Origin: Sphingobium sp. Leaf26
GTDB taxonomy: Bacteria; Pseudomonadota; Alphaproteobacteria; Sphingomonadales; Sphingomonadaceae
Direction of reading: 5' to 3'
Length of the DNA: 64,000 bases
NCBI RefSeq assembly: GCF_001421665.1
Contig: NZ_LMKV01000001.1
Location: forward strand, 291,037-355,036
Under the pieces are notes generated by a model, which ran no database searches, had not been told where the DNA came from, and worked only from the letters and a program-made list of their open reading frames with translations. The translations under genes were made by a program, and so were the position numbers. Every line of letters starts with the position of its first letter. The stretch's first letter is position 1. Positions 45,315 through 53,659 of the stretch are shown here, piece by piece.

Positions 45315-46163
45315 ATGAGCCGTTTCCGCCGGACTTTCACCGCCTGCCTGATCGCCGCATCGCTGACTCTGGCCGGCTGCGCGGGCGCAGTGCGCGACCA
45401 GATCTACCAGGCGAGCGATAAGACGATCGACATCGCCCAATGGACGCATGTTCGACCACAGCCCTTCCCGGTGAAGACTGCGGACGGCCTGTCGCTGACC
45501 GGCTATTACTGGCCCGGCGAACCGATGGATCGCGACGTCATCCTCTTCTTCCACGGACGCGGATCGAACCAAGGCGTTGCCGCGCGCTATGCCGAACATC
45601 TGACCGGCAGGGGCGACCATGTCATCGTCGTGTCCTATCGCGGCTTCGGCGGCAATCCGGGCAGCCCGACCCAGGCGAGCATGGTAGACGATGGCCGCCG
45701 CTTCATCGCGCAGGCCCGTACCCTGATCGGATCGAACGCCCGCATCTTCCTGGTCGGCCATTCGCTGGGCGGCGCGGTGGCGCTGCATGTCGCCGCGACG
45801 ATGCCGGTGGCCGGCGTCGTCACCCTCTCCACCTTCGACAAACTGGCCGAATCCACGCCGGGCGGCATGAGCGCCCTGCTGCCCGACAAATGGAACAATC
45901 TGGACGCCGCGACCAAGATCAGGGCGCCTTTGGTGATGATCCACGGCACGGCCGACGACCGCGTCGACATGGGCCAGGCCAGCGCCCTGTTCGCCGCCGC
46001 CGGCCACCCCACCGACTGGCTGATCGCGCCGGGCGCCGGTCATAATCCCGACATGGCCAGGCTCGGCCCGCTAGTCAGCGAGGCGGTGGAAGCCGTGGAT
46101 GACGACGCATTGGGGAAGTATCCGACGACGCTGCCGGCCGGCTGGGAGGTGCGCCGAAAATGA
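45315..46163 (+). CDS. Alpha/beta-hydrolase lipoprotein
   Basis: The 282-residue protein has a lipoprotein signal with lipobox LAGC (Cys22). A serine-hydrolase fold follows, with the oxyanion region FFHGRGSNQG, the nucleophile elbow VGHSLGG (Ser150), an acidic residue in HGTADDRV (about Asp214-215) and His243 in GAGHNPD. It resembles BAAT/YfhR-type membrane-anchored hydrolases that act on esters or peptides at the envelope; substrate unknown. It is the last chromosomal gene before tRNA-Met. Confidence 0.85.
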   Translation: MSRFRRTFTACLIAASLTLAGCAGAVRDQIYQASDKTIDIAQWTHVRPQPFPVKTADGLSLTGYYWPGEPMDRDVILFFHGRGSNQGVAARYAEHLTGRGDHVIVVSYRGFGGNPGSPTQASMVDDGRRFIAQARTLIGSNARIFLVGHSLGGAVALHVAATMPVAGVVTLSTFDKLAESTPGGMSALLPDKWNNLDAATKIRAPLVMIHGTADDRVDMGQASALFAAAGHPTDWLIAPGAGHNPDMARLGPLVSEAVEAVDDDALGKYPTTLPAGWEVRRK

Positions 46164-46260
46164 TCGCGCAACTTTTCTGCACAGCGCTGTTGACCACCCT
46201 GCATCCCCTGCGTATAGCGCCGCCTCACCGCAGGGCGAAGCGCCCGGCGAGGCCCTTTGG

Positions 46261-46337
46261 GGCGGAGTAGCTCAGCTGGTTAGAGCAGCGGAATCATAAT
46301 CCGCGTGTCGGGGGTTCAAGTCCCTCCTCCGCTACCA
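46261..46337 (+). tRNA. tRNA-Met (anticodon CAT, elongator type)
   Basis: A complete 77-base cloverleaf with encoded CCA. The acceptor stem GGCGGAG pairs with CTCCGCT (one G-T pair). The D arm is GCTC/GAGC, the anticodon stem GCGGA/TCCGC with loop ATCATAA, and the T arm carries TTCAAGT. Elongator rather than initiator identity is inferred from the overall likeness to alphaproteobacterial elongator tRNA-Met. The CAT anticodon could in principle also be lysidine-modified isoleucine tRNA. Confidence 0.95.
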
Positions 46338-46342
46338 GTCAA

Positions 46343-46377
46343 GGGGTTTATCGTGTTGTTTTTACACGATAAACCCC
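46343..46377 (+). terminator. Strong hairpin directly after tRNA-Met
   Basis: A perfect 14-base stem, GGGGTTTATCGTGT with ACACGATAAACCCC, encloses the seven-base loop TGTTTTT. It begins six bases after the tRNA CCA. It could be the tRNA terminator, although no T-run follows, or part of the island attachment region. Confidence 0.6.
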
Positions 46378-46757
46378 AGACCCCCAAAATATAAGACCAC
46401 GTTTGTTCCCACGTTTTGAGTGGGCTGCCGTGGTATGATTCGGAACAGATCGGGCTCTCTAGAGCCAATTTAATCGTCATCACTCACGGAATGAGGGTTG
46501 TCGGGCTCTAATCCGCGCTGAGACTAAACGCCCAGAAGGTCCGGTCAGACGTGAAGACAGGCATTGACCGCGCGGAGCTACCATCAGCCGTCCAGGCTAT
46601 AAAGTTGCATTGTCCGAAATGACGAAATGAGCAAGGCTAGATTTGTCGATAGATGCAATAAATAACGTAGCACATAAGCGCGGAGATTCACAGATAGATA
46701 CGGAAAACTGGCTGCCGACAATGATAAACGCTTTTGAGTTACTTATAGACCTAACCA
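46378..46757. other. AT-rich non-coding end of the island
   Basis: No convincing gene on either strand. Short symmetric elements are present: CCCAC and GTGGG around GTTTTGA near 46411-46427, and GGCTCT-CT-AGAGCC near 46452-46466. The nine-base direct repeat TCGGGCTCT occurs near 46449 and 46500. They may be recombinase or regulator sites, but nothing proves it. Confidence 0.4.
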
Positions 46758-47471
46758 TTACTTAAACGGATCGTCATCATCCGAATATTTCTGTCCTATA
46801 AATTTAATATTGTTGGCGAAAGCATCAATATCGTGCTGTGCAAGATTTCTGAGAATATCATCAATCTTCGATTGCATCTGATCAAGGCTCTCGTTGAGCT
46901 TGAAACTCGCCGATTTCCCTGTTCTGCGAAAAATTTCTGACCTGTGGGCGGCTGGGATGTCGATGTAGCTTTTGACCAGCTTGGGCAGGTGAAGATCACG
47001 CATTTGCTCGACATCAACCCGATTGAAGCTCGGAATTTCTTCGCGGCTCATCGCCACTTGTACGCCCTCTAAACTGGCCAGTATACGTCGAATACGGTCT
47101 TGGGCACCGGAAGGCACCCGCTCGTCTTCATAATCCACTACAATAGCGGGAACAGGCGATGGCGATCGATGATCTTCCGATACAGGCGGAACTGGAGTCT
47201 TGCTGAACAGGCGACTCAGCCTGTCGACGATACTCATTGCGAAACTGCCCCCATTCCTCGCCCCGCTGCGGTTCTGCTGCCTACCCCTCATAAGCCTTGC
47301 ATCAAGGGATACCAAGTTGGCTTTCGGTATTCGGCGCGCACGTCTGGACGCATGTGTCGCACGCCAGATGAGCAGCGCAACCATGCTTGCCAAGCCCAGC
47401 AATAACAGGAACAGCAACCACATCGGGTTAGCCCAGTGAAAGAAGCGATCCCGACGGCGTTCCGATGTCAC
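46758..47471 (-). CDS. Single-pass membrane protein downstream of telA, unknown function
   Basis: The 237-residue product has one membrane helix near residues 17-36 (MWLLFLLLLGLASMVALLIW), then a basic linker and a soluble C-terminal domain. The conserved-looking blocks of that domain are LPKLVKSYIDIPAAHRSE and SASFKLNESLDQMQSKIDDI, and it ends in an acidic tail, DDDDPFK. I do not recognise the family. It overlaps the end of telA if the GTG at 47471 is used; an ATG at 47423, just after the telA stop, is an equally possible start. Being last in the Ter operon and next to TelA suggests a membrane partner for TelA. Confidence 0.6.
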   Translation of the reverse strand: MTSERRRDRFFHWANPMWLLFLLLLGLASMVALLIWRATHASRRARRIPKANLVSLDARLMRGRQQNRSGARNGGSFAMSIVDRLSRLFSKTPVPPVSEDHRSPSPVPAIVVDYEDERVPSGAQDRIRRILASLEGVQVAMSREEIPSFNRVDVEQMRDLHLPKLVKSYIDIPAAHRSEIFRRTGKSASFKLNESLDQMQSKIDDILRNLAQHDIDAFANNIKFIGQKYSDDDDPFK

Positions 47472-48594
47472 TCCCCTGCGATCGGGCGACGTAGCCCCTT
47501 GCCTTCTCGGTCTCGCGTGAAAGCACGTCTACCGTCGTTTTCATGTTCGCGAGCGCTTTCCCTTTGAACTCGTCGACCGCGTCCATCGTGGCATAGATGT
47601 TGGCGAAGGCACGTTGCAGGGTTTCCACCTGAATGGTGGCGGAGGCGGCCTGCTCGTGAATTTGCGCGCTATTGCTTTTCAGCAGATCGCTCGTGCTTTC
47701 GATCATGTTGGAGGTCGTGGTGTTGAGCGCGCTGATTTGATCGAGAACGAGTTTCTGACTCGCGAGTGCCTGTGCGACGGTGACAGCGGTTCGCAGTGCC
47801 GCGATGGTTGTGGTCGACGCTCTGTCGACACCCTTGATCAGTTCGATATTGTTCTTCTTGATGAGATCGAGTGCGAGATAGCCTTGCACCGTGACGGCCA
47901 TTTGCGTCAGCAGATCGGTTGACCGTTGGCGAACGTAAAACAGGGCAGACTCGCGCAGGGCCTTTGCCTTGGCGGGATCGCTTGCCTCGATCAGATGCGC
48001 TCGATCCTCGATCTTCACGTCGAGCGTTTTCGAGATGTGGATCATCTGTTCCAGCTTGCCCATCAATTCCCACATTTTCCGCCGTTCGCCATCGATGGCG
48101 ATATTGTCCTGAAGCAGGCTGTCCTTCCCCCGCGCGAGCGTGACTAATATGCCGTTGATGTGGCTCTGAGCGGACTGATATTTGTCGAAATATGCCTTGA
48201 GCTTGTCGCCAAACGGGATGAAGCCGAACAGCTTGCGCGGCTGGAGCAGTGGACCATCACGGGACGGGTCAAGTCGCTCGATCACATGGCGCAACTCAAC
48301 CAGCGAGCCGCCGACACTGCCTTCACCATCCATGGACCGGGTCGGCCGGTCGAGGAAGCGATTGCTCTGCGTTGCCAGCGCCACAACCTCGCGCTGCCCA
48401 AGATTGTTGAGCTGCGCGACCTTTGACCCAAAATCCGGGCTGTTGGCATCTAGCGCAACCAGTTCGGCCACATACGCGTCTGCCTTACTTTCAAGCTGAC
48501 TCTTTACGCTACCATCGATGGGCACCAGTCCTGCTGCTTTTTCCACCGGGACAGCTACGACGGGTGCGGGAGCTTCCAATATCAGATCACTCAT
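47428..48594 (-). CDS. telA: Toxic anion resistance protein TelA
   Basis: The 388-residue mostly helical protein fits the TelA/KlaA family (DUF300-type toxic anion resistance). It contains a central coiled-coil region, LDVKIEDRAHLIEASDP, RSTDLLTQMAVTVQGYLALD, and the late IQVETLQRAFANIYATMDAV, typical of the family. TelA accompanies Ter genes in many genomes and has been linked to tellurite tolerance, colicin resistance and envelope stress, but its activity is unknown. It follows the aldolase gene by 45 bases. Confidence 0.88.
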   Translation of the reverse strand: MSDLILEAPAPVVAVPVEKAAGLVPIDGSVKSQLESKADAYVAELVALDANSPDFGSKVAQLNNLGQREVVALATQSNRFLDRPTRSMDGEGSVGGSLVELRHVIERLDPSRDGPLLQPRKLFGFIPFGDKLKAYFDKYQSAQSHINGILVTLARGKDSLLQDNIAIDGERRKMWELMGKLEQMIHISKTLDVKIEDRAHLIEASDPAKAKALRESALFYVRQRSTDLLTQMAVTVQGYLALDLIKKNNIELIKGVDRASTTTIAALRTAVTVAQALASQKLVLDQISALNTTTSNMIESTSDLLKSNSAQIHEQAASATIQVETLQRAFANIYATMDAVDEFKGKALANMKTTVDVLSRETEKARGYVARSQGSDIGTPSGSLLSLG

Positions 48595-48639
48595 GAAACA
48601 ACGCCTTCAACGAAATGGATAGGGGAAGCGCGCACCAAT

Positions 48640-49542
48640 TCATGCCACCATAGTCTGCGCGGGCAGAACGGTGCCCGCAACGCCATATGTCTGGGCGCGC
48701 TGGATGATCGTCCCTGCCCAGCGACTATGTGTCGCCGGCTCACACATGCTTCCTTCGGATCCGAATACGGCAGGCGCCTGGCTGTCGAGAATCGAACGCG
48801 CATCACACATGTCAGCGAGCGTCGGGCGATAGGCCTGTTGAATGGGCGCGATCTGACATGGATGGACAGCCGTTTTTGTCAGCAGGCCATGTTCCAGATC
48901 CAGTTCGACTTCCTGGGCAAGTAGAGCCTTGTCCCCAAAATGCTCAAACACCGGCGCCGCCACGCCGAAGCCATGAGGCAGGAAGCAAGCGGCAATATTA
49001 CGGATCGCGGTGCCTAGCGGACCTTCATAGGCTGTCCGACTGCGCGACCGACGCAGAGCCAGTAGGCCCAGAATGTCGTTTCCGCCGATACGAATGGCGG
49101 GGACACGGTCGACATAAGGCAGCAGGAAATCCCTGAGGCGTCCAAGCGCTGCGATGTCGAATGCCTCGTCGCCTTCGATCGTCGGCATGAAAGAGTGTTG
49201 CTCATGCACCAGCACGGAGAGCCAGTGCGCCAGATTGGCTGTCGTTGTTTTGGGCAGCACGAATCCGGCGATGGCGTCAGCGCCCGGCATCTTGAGGATA
49301 CGAACCAGCATTTCGATATCGCGCGGTCGAACGAACACATGGATCTTTGGTGGAACTGCGTGAAACGCGTTGAGGATCGCGCCTAGCGCCCGCTCGGCTT
49401 GGGGAACCTCGTTGTCGCGAATGGCATCCTCCAGGCAGATCGCCATCGAGCGCTGATCGGGAATGGTGCCATAGGCATTGTCGAGCGCGGCTGGATTGAG
49501 GGCCGGCGTGTAGAGGGTGGCACCCAGTTCGATCGCGTTCAT
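48640..49542 (-). CDS. HpcH/HpaI-CitE family aldolase-like protein of the Ter cluster
   Basis: The 300-residue TIM-barrel protein has the CitE-type sites: ICLEDAIRDNEV with the metal-binding acidic pair near residues 36-38, HVFVRPRD with the substrate arginine, FVLPKTT and the late TKTAVHPCQI. These enzymes cleave or form C-C bonds on acyl-CoA or oxo-acids. In Ter loci this gene belongs to the predicted metabolite-synthesis set, as described by Anantharaman, Iyer and Aravind for Ter systems. The start overlaps the stop of the upstream gene by ATGA. Confidence 0.85.
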   Translation of the reverse strand: MNAIELGATLYTPALNPAALDNAYGTIPDQRSMAICLEDAIRDNEVPQAERALGAILNAFHAVPPKIHVFVRPRDIEMLVRILKMPGADAIAGFVLPKTTTANLAHWLSVLVHEQHSFMPTIEGDEAFDIAALGRLRDFLLPYVDRVPAIRIGGNDILGLLALRRSRSRTAYEGPLGTAIRNIAACFLPHGFGVAAPVFEHFGDKALLAQEVELDLEHGLLTKTAVHPCQIAPIQQAYRPTLADMCDARSILDSQAPAVFGSEGSMCEPATHSRWAGTIIQRAQTYGVAGTVLPAQTMVA

Positions 49543-50657
49543 TCTTGCTCGCCCCTCAATTTCTTAATGATGGAAACAGCACGGTAATTGAGGAGATCGC
49601 GCTCAATGATGTCAACGCCAGACTGCGCGGCAAGGTGCCGCATGTGCTGGATTTCCGGGTCTGCCATATCTCTGACGAACACCTTGTCCGGCACCCGTCG
49701 CAGGATTGCTCTCGTCGCTTCGGCGATCCCCGGCTTGATCCGATTGACGTCGCTTATGCCGCATTCCCGCATAAGGCCATCGAGCAGGTTCTGACAGCGC
49801 GCCTTTGCATTGCTCGCAATCGCTAAAGACCATCTGCTGAGGCCGCTTTCAACAGGCGCTGCCTCGATCGCGGACAGAAATGCGTTGGAGATGTCGTATT
49901 GGCGATGCTCTTGCTGAAACAGGCAGGCGTGGAAATCATCTGGCCCAACCAACTCGCGGGTCAGCACAGATCGGCTGATTAAGCCCGACACGATGCCATT
50001 CAGCAGGCCACTGGGAATGACATAGTCCTCCGTCGTTGCCGCGAGTGATGCCTGGCCTGCCGGGTCCGCTACAACTGTCAGAAAGGGCTGGAAGCCAAGA
50101 CCAGTTTCTTCGACCGATTTGTCCAACTCCTGTCGGATGGCTCCTTTGCCGGTCCACCCATCCAGAAAAATCGCCTGTTCCGCGCCGTGGCGGTCGAAGA
50201 TATATTGGAGGGCGTTACGGTCGATGCCCCGCCCACGGATGATGCTGATCGAATAATGATGTGCGACGATCCCGATGCGTTCGAGCGCGCGCTTTAAGAG
50301 CACCCCGATCGGTGTCCCAGCGCGAGCAAGGGAGATAATCACACATGCGCTCTGCGTCTCGGGTCGGGCGGCGATTCCGCGCGCCAGCGTCTCGATATGG
50401 TTCCGCAGGCGACCGGCGTTTCGCTCAAGCGCCGCATGATACAGCGTCATATACCGGGAGTCCGGCACCTTCTCAGGGGAGAGCATCTCCGAGTAGTGCT
50501 TGATGCCAGATTGAATCATCTTCTCTTTCTCAGCTACGTTCACATGCTGGATCGCTGAGGGTTTCAGCAAAATGTGCACATCGCGCGGATCGAAAGAACC
50601 GGAGAAATGCGGCTGAGATGTGTCTGGTGGGATGGCCACATTAATTGATCCAGTCAT
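49539..50657 (-). CDS. StiP-like phosphoribosyltransferase-fold protein
   Basis: The 372-residue protein matches the family annotated either as cysteine protease StiP or as PRTase_1. The evidence for a PRTase fold is CVIISLARAGTPIGVLLKRAL near residues 103-123 (blocks ISLARAGTPIGVLL), the HHYSISIIRGRGID strand and FLDGWTGKGAI near residue 168 in the place of the PRPP loop. A C-terminal half of about 170 residues is specific to Ter clusters. It probably transfers or binds a phosphoribosyl group in the making of a nucleoside-like product. It overlaps the HAD gene by 17 bases and the aldolase gene by four. Confidence 0.8.
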   Translation of the reverse strand: MTGSINVAIPPDTSQPHFSGSFDPRDVHILLKPSAIQHVNVAEKEKMIQSGIKHYSEMLSPEKVPDSRYMTLYHAALERNAGRLRNHIETLARGIAARPETQSACVIISLARAGTPIGVLLKRALERIGIVAHHYSISIIRGRGIDRNALQYIFDRHGAEQAIFLDGWTGKGAIRQELDKSVEETGLGFQPFLTVVADPAGQASLAATTEDYVIPSGLLNGIVSGLISRSVLTRELVGPDDFHACLFQQEHRQYDISNAFLSAIEAAPVESGLSRWSLAIASNAKARCQNLLDGLMRECGISDVNRIKPGIAEATRAILRRVPDKVFVRDMADPEIQHMRHLAAQSGVDIIERDLLNYRAVSIIKKLRGEQE

Positions 50658-51387
50658 TGCCCGCCGTCACAGTTCGCCAAAGTTGGGATTGGGTGGGCGT
50701 CATCGCGTAGTCGCAAAGGTCCATAAACCCGACATCTGATAGGCTGTCTCCGATTCCGACGATGGGCGAAGCGGGTTCATCCACGCGAAGCTTCTCTATC
50801 AGGTAGCCAGCCGCATGGCGCTTGTTCAGCCATTGGGGCAGATAGGCGAGGTTATTGCCGTTGCGATGGATGCGCCATCCGGCGGGAAGACGGTCGGCTG
50901 ACGCTGCGCTGAGATCGGCCAGCACCCCATGATCCGGGCCGTTGGTCTTAATCACGATAAAAAGCGGCAGTTCGTTCTCATCCACGATCCAATGCCGGTA
51001 GCCGGCCTTGTCCAGATCGGCGGTCAGCATGCCATAAACGTCAGCTATCGGATCCGTGGTCTGCGCCTGCGCCATCAAATGATCATGCCACGCCTGATCG
51101 ATGGCTCCCCCCGGCGCAATGACGCAACCGCCATTGGAGCAAATGGCCGGAGCCTGCTCAATATGAACGCGCGCCAGCACATCGCGGCTGCGAGCGGTAA
51201 CAGGTATCACCTTCCCGATCCGTAGCCATGACAGAAGGTTTTGCTGGGGCTGGGTCGCGTAGCCGCTGGGGCTGCCATCGACCAACCGGCTCATCAGGCG
51301 CAGTCCCTCGCCCGTGCCGCCTGGACATTTGCCGACCGTCTGGAACAAAGTGTCGTCCAGATCGACAAGCGCGATCGGCTGACTCAT
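50641..51387 (-). CDS. HAD-family phosphatase of the Ter cluster
   Basis: The 248-residue protein opens with the HAD motif I LVDLDDTLFQT (Asp8-Asp12 region in sequence), has motif II in VIPVTARSRDV, and motif III-IV in IVGIGDSLSDVGFMD near the C-terminus. The cap between motifs I and II and the late DSLSD are like Cof/sucrose-phosphate phosphatases. In Ter loci HAD proteins are thought to remove a phosphate from the phosphoribosylated intermediate. It overlaps genes on both sides (ATGA upstream, 17 bases downstream), indicating tight coupling. Confidence 0.85.
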   Translation of the reverse strand: MSQPIALVDLDDTLFQTVGKCPGGTGEGLRLMSRLVDGSPSGYATQPQQNLLSWLRIGKVIPVTARSRDVLARVHIEQAPAICSNGGCVIAPGGAIDQAWHDHLMAQAQTTDPIADVYGMLTADLDKAGYRHWIVDENELPLFIVIKTNGPDHGVLADLSAASADRLPAGWRIHRNGNNLAYLPQWLNKRHAAGYLIEKLRVDEPASPIVGIGDSLSDVGFMDLCDYAMTPTQSQLWRTVTAGNDWIN

Positions 51388-52520
51388 GCAGCTACTCCAT
51401 CAGCAGGATAATGGCAGAGCAGCGTTTCCACAGGCAAATCAGTCCCTAGCTCCGCGAGCGCAAGCCGGGCTTCCGCCAGCTGTTCGCCATCAACTTCGCT
51501 GACGATAACGATCCTGTCGGGCGCATGCGCCAGAATATTATAGAGGAAGCAGGGGGCACCGCTCCCATAGGCATCGGAAAAGCGCGACACGCTTTGCATG
51601 GCTGACCCGATCAGGGCTGGCGTGCGCGTGATGCATTGGACGGCGGCTATACCGCCTTGTCGTTCCACCTCCTCCGCGACGAGCAACGCCTCATAGGAGT
51701 GCTCACCATCCCCGAGTACCAGAACCCGCTCTCCCGTGCGCACGGACAGTGGCGAACGTCGTGCTGCCTCGGCATCATAAAGCCCGGTTCTACTGCGCAT
51801 CCCGGCTATCGGTGCGGCGCCTGCCCCATTGGTGGTGGGAGCCAGTTGGGTCTGTCCAATCATAGCACCCGCCTCCCAATGCATTGTCCCGTGCAGGATC
51901 GCATGGCTGCGCGCAGTCATGGGCATATCACCAAGATAGTCGCCACCGCTCCAGTCAGTGATGCAGCATGTTTCGACCGCTTCCAAGGCGGGCATGACAG
52001 CAGCCAGAGCGTCCGCAGCGGCAACGTAGGTCTTGCCCGTGCTGCATTCGTCATCGACGATTACCAAGGCGCGCGCTGATCTGGCTTTTGCGGCAAGATC
52101 GCTATTCGAGACCTGAACACGGTGGGTTGTCGCATGGCTGTGCCCCTCCTCGAAAGCAGCCAGCAAGATCGCTCCCTCGACCTTCTGGCGCGCCGTCTGA
52201 AGGTAAACCGCATCGACATCAGGCCTCCGCGCGCGGAAAGCGGCAAATATGCCCTGTCCTAGTGCAGTGGCAGTCTCGGCCATGCCCAGGAACACGACAG
52301 GTTGCGGCATATCGGCGGGCAATCGGCTGGCGAGGTCGTGCATCGAAGCACGCATCGTCTTAGGCGTTGCCGGCAGGTGTCGACCCAATATCTTGGAAAC
52401 GACAAGGAAGCCACGCTTGGGGTTCGCCCGCGCTGCGAAATCACACAGATCGTGCAGATGGGGTCCTTGATCGACAGTCAGCGACAGCGTTCCGGTGGGC
52501 AAGCAGATCGTTTCTTGCAT
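51384..52520 (-). CDS. Phosphoribosyltransferase with C-terminal TRSP-like domain
   Basis: The 378-residue protein has an N-terminal type I PRTase domain (PRTase_2-like) with VVFLGMAETATALGQGIF and the PRPP-binding motif LVIVDDECSTGKTY near residues 170-183. A C-terminal domain follows from about residue 275, with VLVLGDGEHSYEALLVAEEV, similar to the TRSP domain found fused to these enzymes. This is the second PRTase-like protein of the operon. Together with ATP-grasp, HAD and CitE-like proteins, it makes up the predicted pathway to a nucleoside-like metabolite (family knowledge; product not known). Confidence 0.83.
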   Translation of the reverse strand: MQETICLPTGTLSLTVDQGPHLHDLCDFAARANPKRGFLVVSKILGRHLPATPKTMRASMHDLASRLPADMPQPVVFLGMAETATALGQGIFAAFRARRPDVDAVYLQTARQKVEGAILLAAFEEGHSHATTHRVQVSNSDLAAKARSARALVIVDDECSTGKTYVAAADALAAVMPALEAVETCCITDWSGGDYLGDMPMTARSHAILHGTMHWEAGAMIGQTQLAPTTNGAGAAPIAGMRSRTGLYDAEAARRSPLSVRTGERVLVLGDGEHSYEALLVAEEVERQGGIAAVQCITRTPALIGSAMQSVSRFSDAYGSGAPCFLYNILAHAPDRIVIVSEVDGEQLAEARLALAELGTDLPVETLLCHYPADGVAA

Positions 52521-52590
52521 GGTGATCGGGGTTATCTTTCAGGTAAGGGCGAAATGTCGAAGAACACGATAGTCCAGCGGAGATGCTCCG

Positions 52591-53652
52591 TCACTGGAGC
52601 GGCTGCTGCACCAGGAATATCCCGCGCCCATTGGTTTCGATGCGAGCGCCGTGTCGCCGTAGCAGGTTCTGCGGATCGATCTCGTCCACCGCCCTCCGAT
52701 CTATCTGATCCCATGCGGTGCGAGAGATTTCCACTGTGGCGACATAATCATCCTCCGACTGCCCCGAAGAAATTTTCCTCTGCGTGTAGGCCGAGACGGC
52801 CACTGTTTCGATCGCAGTGCTGGTAGCCATGGAATGGCCGATAAGGCGCAGGATCAATGAGCAGACATGGTCCACATAGCAAAATGCGATTTTTTGCTTC
52901 GACAATGGCTTCAGCGCGAGCTGAAGACTGCGGCGGTCCGCCGTCCATTGGGAACTAGGCATGTCTTCAATCTCCGGCAGGTCCACATCCAGCAGCAGAC
53001 GGCCCTGGCGAAGTGAGATGGCGATGTTGGTTTCATGAGGCCAGTCTAGCTGACCTAGACTTTGCAGGAGCGCGTTTTCGAGAGACTCCTGATCGGGGCC
53101 ATTATTTGCCATCTCCGCGCGCCAACGCATGAGAGCCTCTACAAATGCATCCTGCGATCCGAAAGATGCCCGATCAGGCTTTGTCGAGTTCCCGGCGCGG
53201 ACCGTCGCCACCATGTCGGGTATGTCGTGATGCATTCGGCTGAGCCTGTCGAAAGCCGCGTTACGAGCGCTGACATGTTCTTCCATAAATTCCGTGAGCT
53301 GTTCGCCCATAGCTGTCTTGGCCGCAGAGATGAGGCGGTCATCAATGGGGTGGCCAGCTTCATCGAAGAACTTGATCCGATCGCCATCCATTCGAGCGTT
53401 GAACCGTGCTGGCAGGCTCGGACGTTCTTCCGCGACGCGCTTTGTTGACCGTGGCTTGGCGGAAGAGGGTTTGTCCAGGCGTTCGCGGTAGCTGAGCCCA
53501 GTGCCCGGCAACCCCACATTTCCAAAGATGCCGCGCTTACCGACCGTGACAGATGCACCGCGAGGACCAACGGACAAGGATGCGCCGGACAGGCCTAGAT
53601 TGACGCGAACGCCCGGAAGGATCGAAATTCGCTTATTGAACCTGAAACCCAT
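52591..53652 (-). CDS. DUF4236 protein embedded in the Ter operon
   Basis: The 353-residue product has an N-terminal DUF4236 module (about residues 1-55) with FRFNKRISILPGVRVNLGLS, then glycine/serine-rich beta repeats SVGPRGASVTVGKRGIFGN and the closing GLPGTGLSYRERL. A linker and about 270 residues of mixed helix follow that I cannot assign. The C-terminus has strand-like EDDYVATVEISRTAWDQID. DUF4236 proteins are small and uncharacterised; such a long fused C-terminal region is notable. It is seven bases after the TerD-trypsin gene and 70 bases before the phosphoribosyltransferase, so it is clearly part of the operon. Confidence 0.75.
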   Translation of the reverse strand: MGFRFNKRISILPGVRVNLGLSGASLSVGPRGASVTVGKRGIFGNVGLPGTGLSYRERLDKPSSAKPRSTKRVAEERPSLPARFNARMDGDRIKFFDEAGHPIDDRLISAAKTAMGEQLTEFMEEHVSARNAAFDRLSRMHHDIPDMVATVRAGNSTKPDRASFGSQDAFVEALMRWRAEMANNGPDQESLENALLQSLGQLDWPHETNIAISLRQGRLLLDVDLPEIEDMPSSQWTADRRSLQLALKPLSKQKIAFCYVDHVCSLILRLIGHSMATSTAIETVAVSAYTQRKISSGQSEDDYVATVEISRTAWDQIDRRAVDEIDPQNLLRRHGARIETNGRGIFLVQQPLQ

Positions 53653-53659
53653 GGCGACC

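Noticed and set aside
46449..46508. Direct repeats of TCGGGCTCT as integrase arm sites
   Set aside because: Nine bases and two copies are too little evidence without an integrase; kept only as a note on the gap.
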